Shown here: piece by piece, positions 23,508-31,732 of the stretch | Layout of the letters: every line of letters begins with the position of its first letter | How positions within the stretch are numbered: the stretch's first letter is position 1 | Source of the DNA: JACVRW01 sp034664005 | Lineage (GTDB): Bacteria; Actinomycetota; Thermoleophilia; Solirubrobacterales; Thermoleophilaceae | Direction of reading: 5' to 3' | DNA length: 64,000 bases | Assembly (NCBI GenBank): GCA_034664005.1 | Contig: JAXDIL010000042.1 | Location: 1 to 64,000 of the forward strand | The notes under the pieces: model-generated | Database searches by the model: none | What the model was told of the DNA's origin: nothing | Seen by the model: only the letters and a program-made list of their open reading frames with translations | Position numbers and translations under genes: made by a program

Positions 23508-26039
23508 TCAGACGGCGTGGAGCGCGGGGCGCTCTTCCTCGCGCAGGATGTCCACGCGGCGGAGGGCGAGCCGGGCGTCGCCGGGCATCCCGTAGTAGTA
23601 GCCCTGCCCGAACTCGCAACCGAACGCGCGCAGCGCGGCGATCTGGTCGGGGGTCTCGATGCCCTCGGCGATCACCTTCAGGTCGAGCGCCGCGCCGAGC
23701 TCGATCACCGCACGCGCGAGCGCGTGATGCTCGCGTGAGCCGGTGACCTCGTCGATGAACTGCTTGGGGATCTTCATCGTGTCGACGGGCAGGCGCGAGA
23801 GGTACGCGAGCGACGAGTAGCCGGTGCCGAAGTCGTCCACCGCCACGCCCATGCCGCGCTTGTGGAGCGCTTCGAGCACGGCCAGCGGCACGGGGTCGTC
23901 CCCGACGAACGCGCGCTCGGTGAGCTCGAAGACGAGCAGCTCGGGCGGCAGGTCGTGGATGTCGACCAGCGCGTCGAGGCGATCCAGGAAGCCCGGATCG
24001 ATCAGCTCGGGCGCGCAGACGTTGGCATGGATGGGGACGCGGAGCTTCGCGGCCTGCTCGACCACGCGCTCGAGGACGATGGCGCCGATCTCGACGACGG
24101 CGCCGGTCTCCTCGGCAAAGGCGATGAACTCGCCGGGCGGCACGAGGCCGCGCTCGGGGTGGTTCCAGCGCACGAGCGCCTCGAGGGCCACGGTCCGGCA
24201 GTCCGACAGCCTCACGACCGGCTGGTAGACGACGCTCAGCTCCTCGTCCGACACGGCGCGCTCGAGCTCGAACGCGAGCGTGCGGCGCTTGCGCAGCGCC
24301 TCGCGCATCGACGGGTGGAAGACGCGGTACTGGTTCTTGCCGCGGCGCTTGGCCTCGTAGAGCGCGACGTCCGCGCGGCGGAGCATCTCGTCCGGGCCGT
24401 CGTGTCCGGGAGCGCCGACCGCGATGCCGAGGCTCACGTGCACGCGCACGCGCTCACCGGCGACGTCGATCCGGCTCTCGAAGTCGCCCAGGAGGCGCTT
24501 GGCGACCGTGATCGCGTCGGCGTCGCCGCCGGAGCGGTCGAGCAGGAGCGCGAATTCGTCGCCTCCGAGACGCGCGGCGGTATCGCCCTCGCGCAGGCAG
24601 CCACGCAGCCGGTCGGCGACCGCGCGGAGCAGCTCGTCGCCGGCGTGGTGGCCGTGGCTGTCGTTGATCGCCTTGAACTCGTCGATGTCGATCAGAAGGA
24701 CGCAGACGCCCGGCCGGCGGCTCTGCAGCGCGTGCTCGAGCCGGTTGTGGAACAGCGAGCGATTCGCGAGCTGCGTCAGCGAGTCGAACAGCGCCTTGCG
24801 CTCGAGCTCCTGCTGGAGCGACTCGAGCTGGCGCACGGCCTGCTCGAGGCGGTCGTACTGGAGCGCGACGGTCACGTTGCCCGTGAGCGTCTCCAGCAGC
24901 CGCATGTCCTCGTCCGTGAAGCTGCGGTCGACGCTCTCGCGGCCGGAGATCGAGAACAGGCCGACACAGCCGGCCTCGCCGTGCAGCGGAGCGAGCACGC
25001 CGCTCTCCATCCCGCGGCTGCGGAAGTATTCGCGCTGGCCCACGTCGTGGACGCGCTCGGTCTCGATCGGACCGCTGAGCCCCGCGGCGAGGGAGCGCAG
25101 GCTCTCGGCCAGCGGCTCCTCGATCTGCTCGAGCATCCGGCGCTCGCCGTCGCGGTTGAGCGACGAGCGGGCCGAGCGATTCGGCTCGGCGGAGAAGAGG
25201 ACGAGATCGACGGCCTCGACACGGAAGGCGGAGGCAGTGCGTGCCAGCAGAGCCTCGAGCTCGGGCACGATCTCGGAGGAGCGCGACAGAGTGCGCGTGG
25301 CCTCGTAGAGGAACTCGAGCTCCGAGTTGCGGCGGCGCTCGGACAGGTATGCCCTGTAGGCGGCCATCAGCAGCACGGTTGGCGGCACCAGCAGGAGGCC
25401 GCCCGCGGGCCGGGCTGCCACGACGGCCGCGATGGCGAGCGCGAGACAGGTGTTCGAGAGCGCGACGGTCCAGTTGGTGAGCAGCATGTCGAGCCGCTGC
25501 GAGGCCTCGAGCTTGCCCTCGGCGATCGTCACGGCGGCGCCGACGCAGATGTCGGCCACGAGCGTGGCCGCGGACACCGCGGCGAAGATCGCCATCCAGA
25601 CGAGCGGGTCGAGCGGGTCGCGGACAGTGATGAAGCCCTCGACCACGAACAGGGCAACGCAGGTCCCGAGCGTGAACTGGGCCAGGTTGAAGAACGCCTT
25701 GAAGGTCGGGATCTCGCGGTCGAACGCGAGCGCGAGCGTCGATCCGACGAGGCCCGCCAGCACGAGCTCGTGCGCGGGAAGGAAGAGCAGTCCAGCCACG
25801 AGCGGCAGCTCGCCCAGCGACAGCGAGTGGGTGCTGCGCCTGAAGTGAAGGTGCACCACCCAGCGCTCCGCCGCCGCGAATCCGAGCGCCACCAGCCACC
25901 ACGGGACGCTGAGCGTCGTGGGCCCGGCTCCAAGTGGGGCCACGAGCAGGACGTAGGCGGTGATCGTGATGGCCGCCACCGCTCCTGTCAGGAGCCAGAT
26001 CTTGCCTTCGAGCCCGAGCTGTCGGCGGACGCTGATCAC
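23508..26039 (-). CDS. Membrane GAF-GGDEF-EAL cyclic-di-GMP enzyme
   Basis: 843 residues from GTG 26039. Order: about seven hydrophobic helices (15-235), a linker helix, a GAF-like domain (~255-395), a GGDEF domain (active loop LGGDEF at 491-496, with I-site REGD five residues before it) and an EAL domain (ALEALVRW at ~619; DDFGTGYSSLAYL, IAEGIET and QGYYYG all present). Both halves keep their catalytic residues, so it could make and degrade c-di-GMP, with the balance set by the sensory part. It starts 4 nt after the stop of the upstream subtilase, which is preceded by a c-di-GMP riboswitch, so its own product probably controls its expression. Confidence 0.93.
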   Translation of the reverse strand: MISVRRQLGLEGKIWLLTGAVAAITITAYVLLVAPLGAGPTTLSVPWWLVALGFAAAERWVVHLHFRRSTHSLSLGELPLVAGLLFLPAHELVLAGLVGSTLALAFDREIPTFKAFFNLAQFTLGTCVALFVVEGFITVRDPLDPLVWMAIFAAVSAATLVADICVGAAVTIAEGKLEASQRLDMLLTNWTVALSNTCLALAIAAVVAARPAGGLLLVPPTVLLMAAYRAYLSERRRNSELEFLYEATRTLSRSSEIVPELEALLARTASAFRVEAVDLVLFSAEPNRSARSSLNRDGERRMLEQIEEPLAESLRSLAAGLSGPIETERVHDVGQREYFRSRGMESGVLAPLHGEAGCVGLFSISGRESVDRSFTDEDMRLLETLTGNVTVALQYDRLEQAVRQLESLQQELERKALFDSLTQLANRSLFHNRLEHALQSRRPGVCVLLIDIDEFKAINDSHGHHAGDELLRAVADRLRGCLREGDTAARLGGDEFALLLDRSGGDADAITVAKRLLGDFESRIDVAGERVRVHVSLGIAVGAPGHDGPDEMLRRADVALYEAKRRGKNQYRVFHPSMREALRKRRTLAFELERAVSDEELSVVYQPVVRLSDCRTVALEALVRWNHPERGLVPPGEFIAFAEETGAVVEIGAIVLERVVEQAAKLRVPIHANVCAPELIDPGFLDRLDALVDIHDLPPELLVFELTERAFVGDDPVPLAVLEALHKRGMGVAVDDFGTGYSSLAYLSRLPVDTMKIPKQFIDEVTGSREHHALARAVIELGAALDLKVIAEGIETPDQIAALRAFGCEFGQGYYYGMPGDARLALRRVDILREEERPALHAV

Positions 26040-26043
26040 AGGC

Positions 26044-27696
26044 TCACCGGTTGAAGTCCACCGTGCGCCGGAAGCTCACCCTTCGGAAGCTGACCCGGGT
26101 GGGGTCGACCTGGCCGCTGCCATCCGGCCCGCAGTCACAGCGGTAGCTCGCCCGCGTCCAGAGAGCGCCGAACGGCGAGCCGCTGGCGTCGCGGAAGCTG
26201 GCTCGGCGGAAGCTTGCCCGCCCCCAGTCGATCCCGCCGGTCGCGGGGTCGATCAGCGAGTTCGGGACGAGCCCGGCGTTCGCCGACCCCGTGCCGTCGA
26301 GCGCGGCGTTGGCGTCGACCGCCGAGCCGACCCCAGGCACGCTCCGAAGCGTGGACATGATCGCGCCCTTCACCTGGTTCGGCGTCATGCCGGGGTTCTC
26401 ATCGACCACCAGGGCCGCGACACCGGAGACGACCGCGCTCGACATCGAGGTGCCGCTCAGCCGGAAGTAGGTCTTCGAGACCATGCAGCGGCGGCAGAGC
26501 GCCTCGAAGTCGCTGCGCGGCGCGAGCGCCGCGATCAGCCGCGTGCCCGGGGCGAGCACCTCCGGCTTCTGGACGCCGTCCTGGGTCACGCCGCGGCTCG
26601 ACCAGGGGGCGAGCACGTCGTCGTCGAGCCTCGAGCTGCCACGGTCGTCGAGCGCGCCGGCGCTGATCACATAGGGGTCGTTGCCGGGGGCGTAGGAGAC
26701 GGCGTTCGCGGCCGCGCCGTCGTTGCCGGCCGCTGCCACCACGACGATGCCCGAGAACCAAGCCGCCTCGACGGCCGCGTCGAGCGGGTCCGTCTTGTAG
26801 GACTCGGCGACCGTGGAGGACAGCGACAGGTTCACCACGCGGATCCCCAGCTGGTCCTTGTGGTCGACCACGAACTGGAGGCCGTTGATCACGTCCAGGA
26901 CCGTGGTGTCGCCGTCGTCGTCGGAGACCTTGACCGAGACCAGGTTGGCGCGCGGCGCGATACCCATGTAGCGGCCGGCGAGCTTCCTGAGGCCGCTGTA
27001 GTTGAGGCTGTTGCCGGCGATCAGGCCCGCGACGTGCGTGCCGTGGCCGACCTCGTCGTTCGCGGTCTTCGCGCACGGGTTCGTCACGGCCGTGGCGATC
27101 ACGCGCGACTGCCCGTTCGTCACGAAGTCGGGCAGGTCGCCGGCGATGCCGGTGTCGATGACCGCCACGCCGACTCCGCGGCCCGTCGCCCGCGACCACG
27201 CGCGGTCCGCGCGGGTCGTGTGCTGAAGCGGCTGGCGCAGGAAGGGGAGCGACTGGAGCGGGTGCACGTCGAGCAGGGCGGTGCGGCCCATGCGGAACGG
27301 CCTCGTGGTCGCATCCGCGTAGGGGCAGCGAACGGTCCCGCTCAGCGCCGGCCCGCCGGCGTCCGCGGTGCCCGCGGGCTCAGAGGTCGTCTCGGCGTTG
27401 GGCGTCACGGCCTTCACGCCCACGCTGTTCGACAGCTCCTCGGCCGCGTCGTCCTCCAGCATCGCGCCGAACCCGTTGATCACCGGAATGTCCGGGGAGG
27501 TCACCTGGCCGCCCAGCGCGACAACGAGCTCCTGGCCCTGGGCCGGCGTCGCGTCGTGCTCCATCTGCACGATGTACTCGGACGGAACTCCTTCCTCAGC
27601 GAAGGCCTGGCGCGCCTGGAAGGCGAGAACAAGAGTTAGTGCGATCGTCACGGCTACCGCGAAGCGAAGCCTGAAGACGATGGTGAGCTCGGCCAT
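26044..27696 (-). CDS. Secreted S8 family serine protease with RASFR-repeat tail
   Basis: 550 residues from the ATG at 27696. Signal peptide (~1-33), propeptide (~38-100), then a subtilase domain with Asp181 (VIDTGIAG), His218 (GHGTHVAG), oxyanion Asn325 (AAGNDGA) and Ser417 (SGTSMSS). Two Cys in the insert CRRCMV (401-404) and two in CDC (520-522) may form disulfides. The last ~60 residues are unusual: short repeats RASFR, RASFR, TRASYR, TRVSFR and RVSFR. AGGAGG lies 12 nt before the ATG and directly after a cyclic-di-GMP riboswitch. An in-frame start at 27852 exists but would translate the riboswitch and remove the signal peptide from the N-terminus, so I reject it. Confidence 0.92.
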   Translation of the reverse strand: MAELTIVFRLRFAVAVTIALTLVLAFQARQAFAEEGVPSEYIVQMEHDATPAQGQELVVALGGQVTSPDIPVINGFGAMLEDDAAEELSNSVGVKAVTPNAETTSEPAGTADAGGPALSGTVRCPYADATTRPFRMGRTALLDVHPLQSLPFLRQPLQHTTRADRAWSRATGRGVGVAVIDTGIAGDLPDFVTNGQSRVIATAVTNPCAKTANDEVGHGTHVAGLIAGNSLNYSGLRKLAGRYMGIAPRANLVSVKVSDDDGDTTVLDVINGLQFVVDHKDQLGIRVVNLSLSSTVAESYKTDPLDAAVEAAWFSGIVVVAAAGNDGAAANAVSYAPGNDPYVISAGALDDRGSSRLDDDVLAPWSSRGVTQDGVQKPEVLAPGTRLIAALAPRSDFEALCRRCMVSKTYFRLSGTSMSSAVVSGVAALVVDENPGMTPNQVKGAIMSTLRSVPGVGSAVDANAALDGTGSANAGLVPNSLIDPATGGIDWGRASFRRASFRDASGSPFGALWTRASYRCDCGPDGSGQVDPTRVSFRRVSFRRTVDFNR

Positions 27697-27717
27697 GCTG
27701 GATTCGTTCCTCCTGGT

Positions 27718-27810
27718 GGATTGATCCGGCAGCTGAGCCACCTCCGCTGTCTTGGGGAGGCCTCGGGCTTTGCGTCCCCGCCTCGCGACGGGTTTGCCCT
27801 GGTCGGTCTG
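27718..27810 (-). promoter_or_regulatory. Cyclic-di-GMP class I riboswitch (GEMM-I)
   Basis: Read on the minus strand, the leader contains AGGGCAAACC (27800-27791), a six-pair stem closed by a GCGA GNRA tetraloop (CCCGTC-GCGA-GGCGGG) and GGGACGCAAAGCC (27777-27765), the hallmark core of GEMM-I c-di-GMP aptamers such as Vc2. A second stem follows (CCTCC 27760-27756 with GGAGG 27745-27741) with an internal loop where the tetraloop receptor belongs. The aptamer ends about 4-10 nt before the AGGAGG ribosome site (27714-27709) of the subtilase gene, so translational control is likely. The CCTCC strand could instead pair with that site, which would make c-di-GMP an activator; this last point is inference. 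Confidence 0.9.
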
Positions 27811-27891
27811 GAACGACTTATCGACGGGGTGAGGGGCCGCCTGATCGGACATATGCCGATCGAACGAACGTCCAGGCCAGGCTGTGGAGCC

Positions 27892-28530
27892 CTACGGCGA
27901 GATCTCGCCGCGCTGGAGCGCCAGCGCGACGGCGTGGGCGCGCGTGGCGGCGTCGAGCTTCGTCATCGCGTTCCGCACGTGGGTGCGGACGGTCTCGGAG
28001 GAGAGGAAGAGCTGCTTGGCGGCCTCCTCGCCGGACAGCCCCTGCGACAGCAGCCCGAGGATCTCGCGCTCGCGCGGGGACAGCACGCGCCGGCGGCCGT
28101 TTCCCGTCTTGGCGAGCAGCGGCGCGAGCCGCGGGTCGAGGTAGTCCTCCCCGGATGCGACAGCGCGGATCGCCTGCTCGAGCTCATCCGGGTCACCGCT
28201 CTTCAGCGCGAAGCCGGCGGCGCCGGCGTCGAGGCCGTCGAGCAGCTGTCCCTCGTCGGCCGCGCCCGTGTAAAGGATGATGCGCAGATCGGGGTCCGAG
28301 GAGAGCAGGCTGCGCGTGAGCTCGGCGCCGCTCATGCCGGGCAGCGCCAGGTCGATCAGCGCCACGTCTGGCTTGCGGCGGAGGATCAGCGCCTCGGCGG
28401 CCTCGGCGTCGTCAGCAGTGCCGACGATGTGGTGTCCGGCCCGCCGTAGGAGCAGCTCCATGCCGCGCCGAAGGGCGACGTGGTCGTCGACGATGACGAC
28501 GTTTACTGAAACTTCGCTTGGACCGGTCAC
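27892..28530 (-). CDS. NarL/LuxR family response regulator upstream of the c-di-GMP riboswitch
   Basis: 212 residues from a GTG start. The receiver domain is complete: VVIVDDHVALRRGM, phospho-acceptor Asp in VALIDLALPGMSG, Thr in ILYTGAAD and Lys in GFALKSGDP. The C-terminal LuxR domain is LSPREREILGLLSQGL ... SSETVRTHVRNAMTKL. No kinase is adjacent. It lies directly upstream of, and on the same strand as, the riboswitch-subtilase-GGDEF/EAL unit, 195 bp from the subtilase start, so it may control or be co-transcribed with it. Confidence 0.9.
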   Translation of the reverse strand: MTGPSEVSVNVVIVDDHVALRRGMELLLRRAGHHIVGTADDAEAAEALILRRKPDVALIDLALPGMSGAELTRSLLSSDPDLRIILYTGAADEGQLLDGLDAGAAGFALKSGDPDELEQAIRAVASGEDYLDPRLAPLLAKTGNGRRRVLSPREREILGLLSQGLSGEEAAKQLFLSSETVRTHVRNAMTKLDAATRAHAVALALQRGEISP

Positions 28531-28597
28531 TGGGAGTGCACTTCCCTGCCGTTTCGGGACCTACCCGCTTCTCGGCAAAAGCACCAAGTCGCTTGAA

Positions 28598-29539
28598 CTA
28601 GGCAAGCAGGACGATCTTGCCCAGCTTTGCGCCCGCGGCGAACCTCGCGTGGGCATCCGCCGCCCGCTCGAGCTCGAAGGTCTCCGCAATCGGGACCTTC
28701 AGCAGCCCATTCTCGAAGTTGGGGAGAACCTCCTTCTCAACGAGCCGCATTGCAAGAGCTTTCTCCTCCAATGGGCGGCCCCGCAGGGTGGATCCGTGGA
28801 TGCGAGCGCGCTTGTGCATGACCATCACGAGGTTGATCTCGCACTTCGGCCCGGTGCCGCCCACGCCGATGATCGCGATGCGCCCGCCCGTCGCAAGCGC
28901 GCTCAGATTGCCGCTCAGATTCGACGCGCCGACCAGCTCGAGCACCACGTCGAACGGGCCCTCGTCGGCGAACCCCTCGGGGTCGATCGCGCGAGCGCCG
29001 AGCTGCTCCACCTGGGAGCGGAGCTCCTCGCGGCGGACCGTGGCTGTCACGCGCGCCCCCGCGGCGTGCCCGAGCTGCACCGCGGCCGTGCCGACACCGC
29101 CCGCGGCGCCGTGCACGAGCAGGTGCTCCCCGGGCCGGAGGCCGGCCTGCGTGAAGAGCGCGTCGTGGGCCGTGGTGAAGACCTCGGGGAGCCCGCCGGC
29201 GGCGGGCCAGTCGAGCGACTCCGGAACCGGCATGGCGGCCCGCTCGTGGAGCACGGCGAGCTCGGCCTGCCCGCCACCGCCGACGATCGCCATGACCCGG
29301 TCGCCCGTGCTGAACCTGCTGGCCCCCGGTCCGAGCGCCTGGACCTCGCCGGCCAGCTCCATTCCTGGGATGTCGGGGGGCGAGCCGGGTGGGGCCGGAT
29401 AGGCCCCCTTCAGCTGGAGCATGTCGGCCCCGTTGAGGCCGGCGGCGCGTACGCGCACGAGCAGCTCGCCCTTGCCCGGCGCCGGGTCGGGCCGTTCTTC
29501 GACGACGATCTTCCCGTCCTGGATGGTTACCGCCCGCAC
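28598..29539 (-). CDS. MDR-superfamily NADPH:quinone oxidoreductase-like protein
   Basis: 313 residues from GTG 29539. The GroES-like N-terminal domain (VRVRAAGLNGADMLQLKGAYP, PGMELAGEVQALG) is followed by a Rossmann domain with HGAAGGVGTAAVQLGHAAGA, the NADPH-binding signature of the quinone reductase/zeta-crystallin branch. Zinc-ligand Cys/His residues of true alcohol dehydrogenases are absent, so it should be zinc-independent. The likely reaction is NADPH-dependent reduction of a quinone or enone; substrate unknown. No operon partner is evident. Confidence 0.9.
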   Translation of the reverse strand: MRAVTIQDGKIVVEERPDPAPGKGELLVRVRAAGLNGADMLQLKGAYPAPPGSPPDIPGMELAGEVQALGPGASRFSTGDRVMAIVGGGGQAELAVLHERAAMPVPESLDWPAAGGLPEVFTTAHDALFTQAGLRPGEHLLVHGAAGGVGTAAVQLGHAAGARVTATVRREELRSQVEQLGARAIDPEGFADEGPFDVVLELVGASNLSGNLSALATGGRIAIIGVGGTGPKCEINLVMVMHKRARIHGSTLRGRPLEEKALAMRLVEKEVLPNFENGLLKVPIAETFELERAADAHARFAAGAKLGKIVLLA

Positions 29540-29618
29540 CGAGCGGGAATCTACTGGCCGTGTTAAGCGGGTGTAACAGGGAGCCGTCCCGGCCCCGCGT
29601 TAGGGTCGCGGGCTCCGG

Positions 29619-30431
29619 ATGAGGCCTCCCATCCTCAGTTCGCTCGGCGTGCGGCCTCCGCTCTGGCGCGAGGCCCGCATCGGCCTCGAAGCCGCCGCGC
29701 TGGTTCGCGACCCGCTATTCCGGGGCGATGGCCTGGTCGACGGCCGCGGCCGCCCCGTCCTCCTGATCCCGGGTTTCCTGGCCGGCGACGGCTCGCTCTC
29801 GATGATGGCCGGCTGGCTCAAGCGGAGCGGCTACAAGCCGAGCCGCGCCGGGATCGTCTCGAACGTGAACTGCGCCGGCGTCCTGATGCCGCGGCTGGAG
29901 CAGCGACTCGAGCGCCTTGTGGCGCTCCAGGGCCAGCGGGCGGCGATCGTGGGACAGAGCCGCGGCGGCACGCTCGCGAAGGTGCTTGCGTCCCGGCGGC
30001 CGGACCTGGTATCCGGGGTGGTCGCGCTCGGCTCCCCGCAGGTCGACCCGCTGGCGGTGCACCCACTCGTCCGGCTTCAGGTCGAAGCCGTGAGCCGGCT
30101 CGGCTCGCTCGGCGCCCCGGGTCTCTTCAAGCGCTCCTGCCTGGACGGCGAGTGCTGCTCGTCCTTCTGGGAGGACCTCGCGCAGCCGCCGCCGCCGGGC
30201 GTGCAGCTCGTGTCGGTCTACTCGAAGAGCGACGGCGTGGTGGACTGGCGCTCCTGCCTCGATCCGCACGCCACCGAGCTCGTCGAGATCAGGGCGTCGC
30301 ACTGCGGGATGGCCGTCTCGCGCTCAGCCTGGCGGGCTGTTGCGGACGCGCTCGACAGCTTCCGCGAGGCCGAGCCTCGCCGCCGCCCCGCCGCGGGTGC
30401 GAGCGTGCACCGGCTGCCGCGCGCGGCCTAG
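29619..30431 (+). CDS. Alpha/beta hydrolase, lipase-like
   Basis: 270 residues. The fold is shown by VLLIPGFLAGDGS (oxyanion strand-turn), the nucleophile elbow GQSRGG, and the probable acid and base in SKSDGVVDW and ASHCGM. The SRAGIVSNVNCAG segment and the nucleophile Ser in GQSRGGT recall triacylglycerol-lipase/PGAP1-like esterases. There is no clear signal peptide, so it probably acts in the cytosol. Two adjacent Cys (GECCSS) lie near the substrate cap. The substrate is unknown. Its stop shares CTAG with the opposing gene. Confidence 0.85.
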   Translation: MRPPILSSLGVRPPLWREARIGLEAAALVRDPLFRGDGLVDGRGRPVLLIPGFLAGDGSLSMMAGWLKRSGYKPSRAGIVSNVNCAGVLMPRLEQRLERLVALQGQRAAIVGQSRGGTLAKVLASRRPDLVSGVVALGSPQVDPLAVHPLVRLQVEAVSRLGSLGAPGLFKRSCLDGECCSSFWEDLAQPPPPGVQLVSVYSKSDGVVDWRSCLDPHATELVEIRASHCGMAVSRSAWRAVADALDSFREAEPRRRPAAGASVHRLPRAA

Positions 30432-31339
30432 CGCCGGGCGCGCCAAGCGATCCGGCCGGTGTCGCACGAGCCGATGCGCTCGCCGTCGCTCTGGCGGCGG
30501 ACCACGCCGTGCATCTCGAACGTCCCCCGCGCTCCGCGGCGCCCGAAGCGGCCGCGCAGCTCCCAGGAATATTGCTCCACCACCCGCTCGCCGTCGGGAT
30601 AGGTGTACGGGCGCCGGAAGTCGTCGGCCGCGCCGAAGCGGCCACGCCGGACCTTGATCTGGTGCGCCACCACGTCGAGAGCGAGACCGATTCCGCTGGG
30701 GCAGCCCATGCGCACGGTGAGGCCCGCGCGCTGCACCAATCGTCCTTTGCGGGTTGTGCGCATGAGGAAGGGCTCGCCCTGGGTTGTCGTCCCGCGCTGC
30801 GTTCCTGCCGTTGGCGTGGGACTTCCGGTGCCGGCCTGCGGTGAGGGTCGGCGGGCGGCCCATGGGATCCGGCCGCTGTCGCAGCGCGAGACCTCCTGGC
30901 CGGTGTTCGGATCGGTGTAGGTGCTCCGTACGCGGATCACGCCGCTCGCCGCTCCTCCGGGCAGCACGCGCACGGAGAACGCGATCGTGCCCTCCGAGCG
31001 CAGGCCACCGACGTCCGGCACGCCCGGCTCGAGCTGGTCGCTGAAGTCGCTGGTGGCCCGGTAACGACCGTCATCGGTGAGGCGTGCGCCGCGTATGGTG
31101 ACGCTCTCCGTAAGCGTGTCGCCGAAGCGTGGAGCGCAGGTCGTCACGAGCGTGGCGTGGGCGGCGAAGCCGCCGTCGGGCAGGACCCGGAGCGAGACGA
31201 ACTGGTGGTCGTCACGCACCGCGCCGGCGCCGTAGCGCCCGGCGCGGCCGGCGTGCAGCGCCGCCGCAGCCGACGGCACCAGCGCCGCGACGCATGCTGT
31301 CGCCGCAACGGCGGCCATGAGGGTGAGGCGGGCTCGCAT
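30428..31339 (-). CDS. Exported protein with two similar beta-rich halves
   Basis: 303 residues from the ATG at 31339 (a start 9 nt upstream is equally possible). The signal peptide is MRARLTLMAAVAATACVAALV with cleavage near AAA. The mature protein seems to hold two copies of one domain: each ends in a Cys-containing phrase, CDSGRIPWAARR (~155-166) and CDTGRIAWRARR (last 12 residues), and each has a similar strand pattern before it. The halves are joined by a Pro/Thr-rich linker. This is an internal duplication of an unrecognised extracytoplasmic domain. Confidence 0.7.
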   Translation of the reverse strand: MRARLTLMAAVAATACVAALVPSAAAALHAGRAGRYGAGAVRDDHQFVSLRVLPDGGFAAHATLVTTCAPRFGDTLTESVTIRGARLTDDGRYRATSDFSDQLEPGVPDVGGLRSEGTIAFSVRVLPGGAASGVIRVRSTYTDPNTGQEVSRCDSGRIPWAARRPSPQAGTGSPTPTAGTQRGTTTQGEPFLMRTTRKGRLVQRAGLTVRMGCPSGIGLALDVVAHQIKVRRGRFGAADDFRRPYTYPDGERVVEQYSWELRGRFGRRGARGTFEMHGVVRRQSDGERIGSCDTGRIAWRARR

Positions 31340-31732
31340 GGCGCTCATCTCAGCAGGAGGACCCGGCCACCGCGCCACCCGCTGCCGGAGCCGGCCGCGT
31401 TCGAGGCCGCCGCACAACGAGCGGGTATCGGCCCAGACTCGCTGGTGGTGGCCTACGACGAGGCCGCCGAAGGCGGGGCCGCCCGCCTCTGGTGGCTCCT
31501 GAGAGCCCACGGCCACGACCGCGTGGCGGTCCTGGCCGTGGGCCTGCGCGGCTGGCGCGCGGAAGGCGGCGAGCTGCGCGCCGCGCCGCCGGAAGCGGGC
31601 CCGCTCCCGCTGGACTTCCGCGAGGCCGCCGAGCTGGCGCAGCGAGCCCTTCGAAGCGCCCAACTGAATCGACAGTCCTGGATAGAGGTCGCTATAGGCC
31701 CCCTAGGCAGGATTGTCGTGTGGATGGGCTAG
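31338..31732 (+). pseudogene. Remnant of a rhodanese (thiosulfate sulfurtransferase) gene
   Basis: Frame 3 at 31338 reads ALISAGGPG, and about 10 nt later another frame continues RHPLPEPAAFEAAAQRAGIG, then SLVVAYDEAAEGGAARLWWL and HDRVAVLAVGLRGWRAEGGEL. Joined, these match the middle of an SseA-type rhodanese across one frameshift near 31365. The N-terminal domain start is missing, replaced by the opposite gene's signal-peptide region, and after ~31580 the sequence no longer resembles a rhodanese; the catalytic-Cys domain is absent. It is a decayed fragment. The only alternative is that the open frame is a new short gene. Confidence 0.65.

Noticed and set aside
23862..26054. 730-codon open frame on the plus strand
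   Set aside because: Antisense to the GAF-GGDEF-EAL gene, whose motifs are complete; the opposite frame has only shadow composition.
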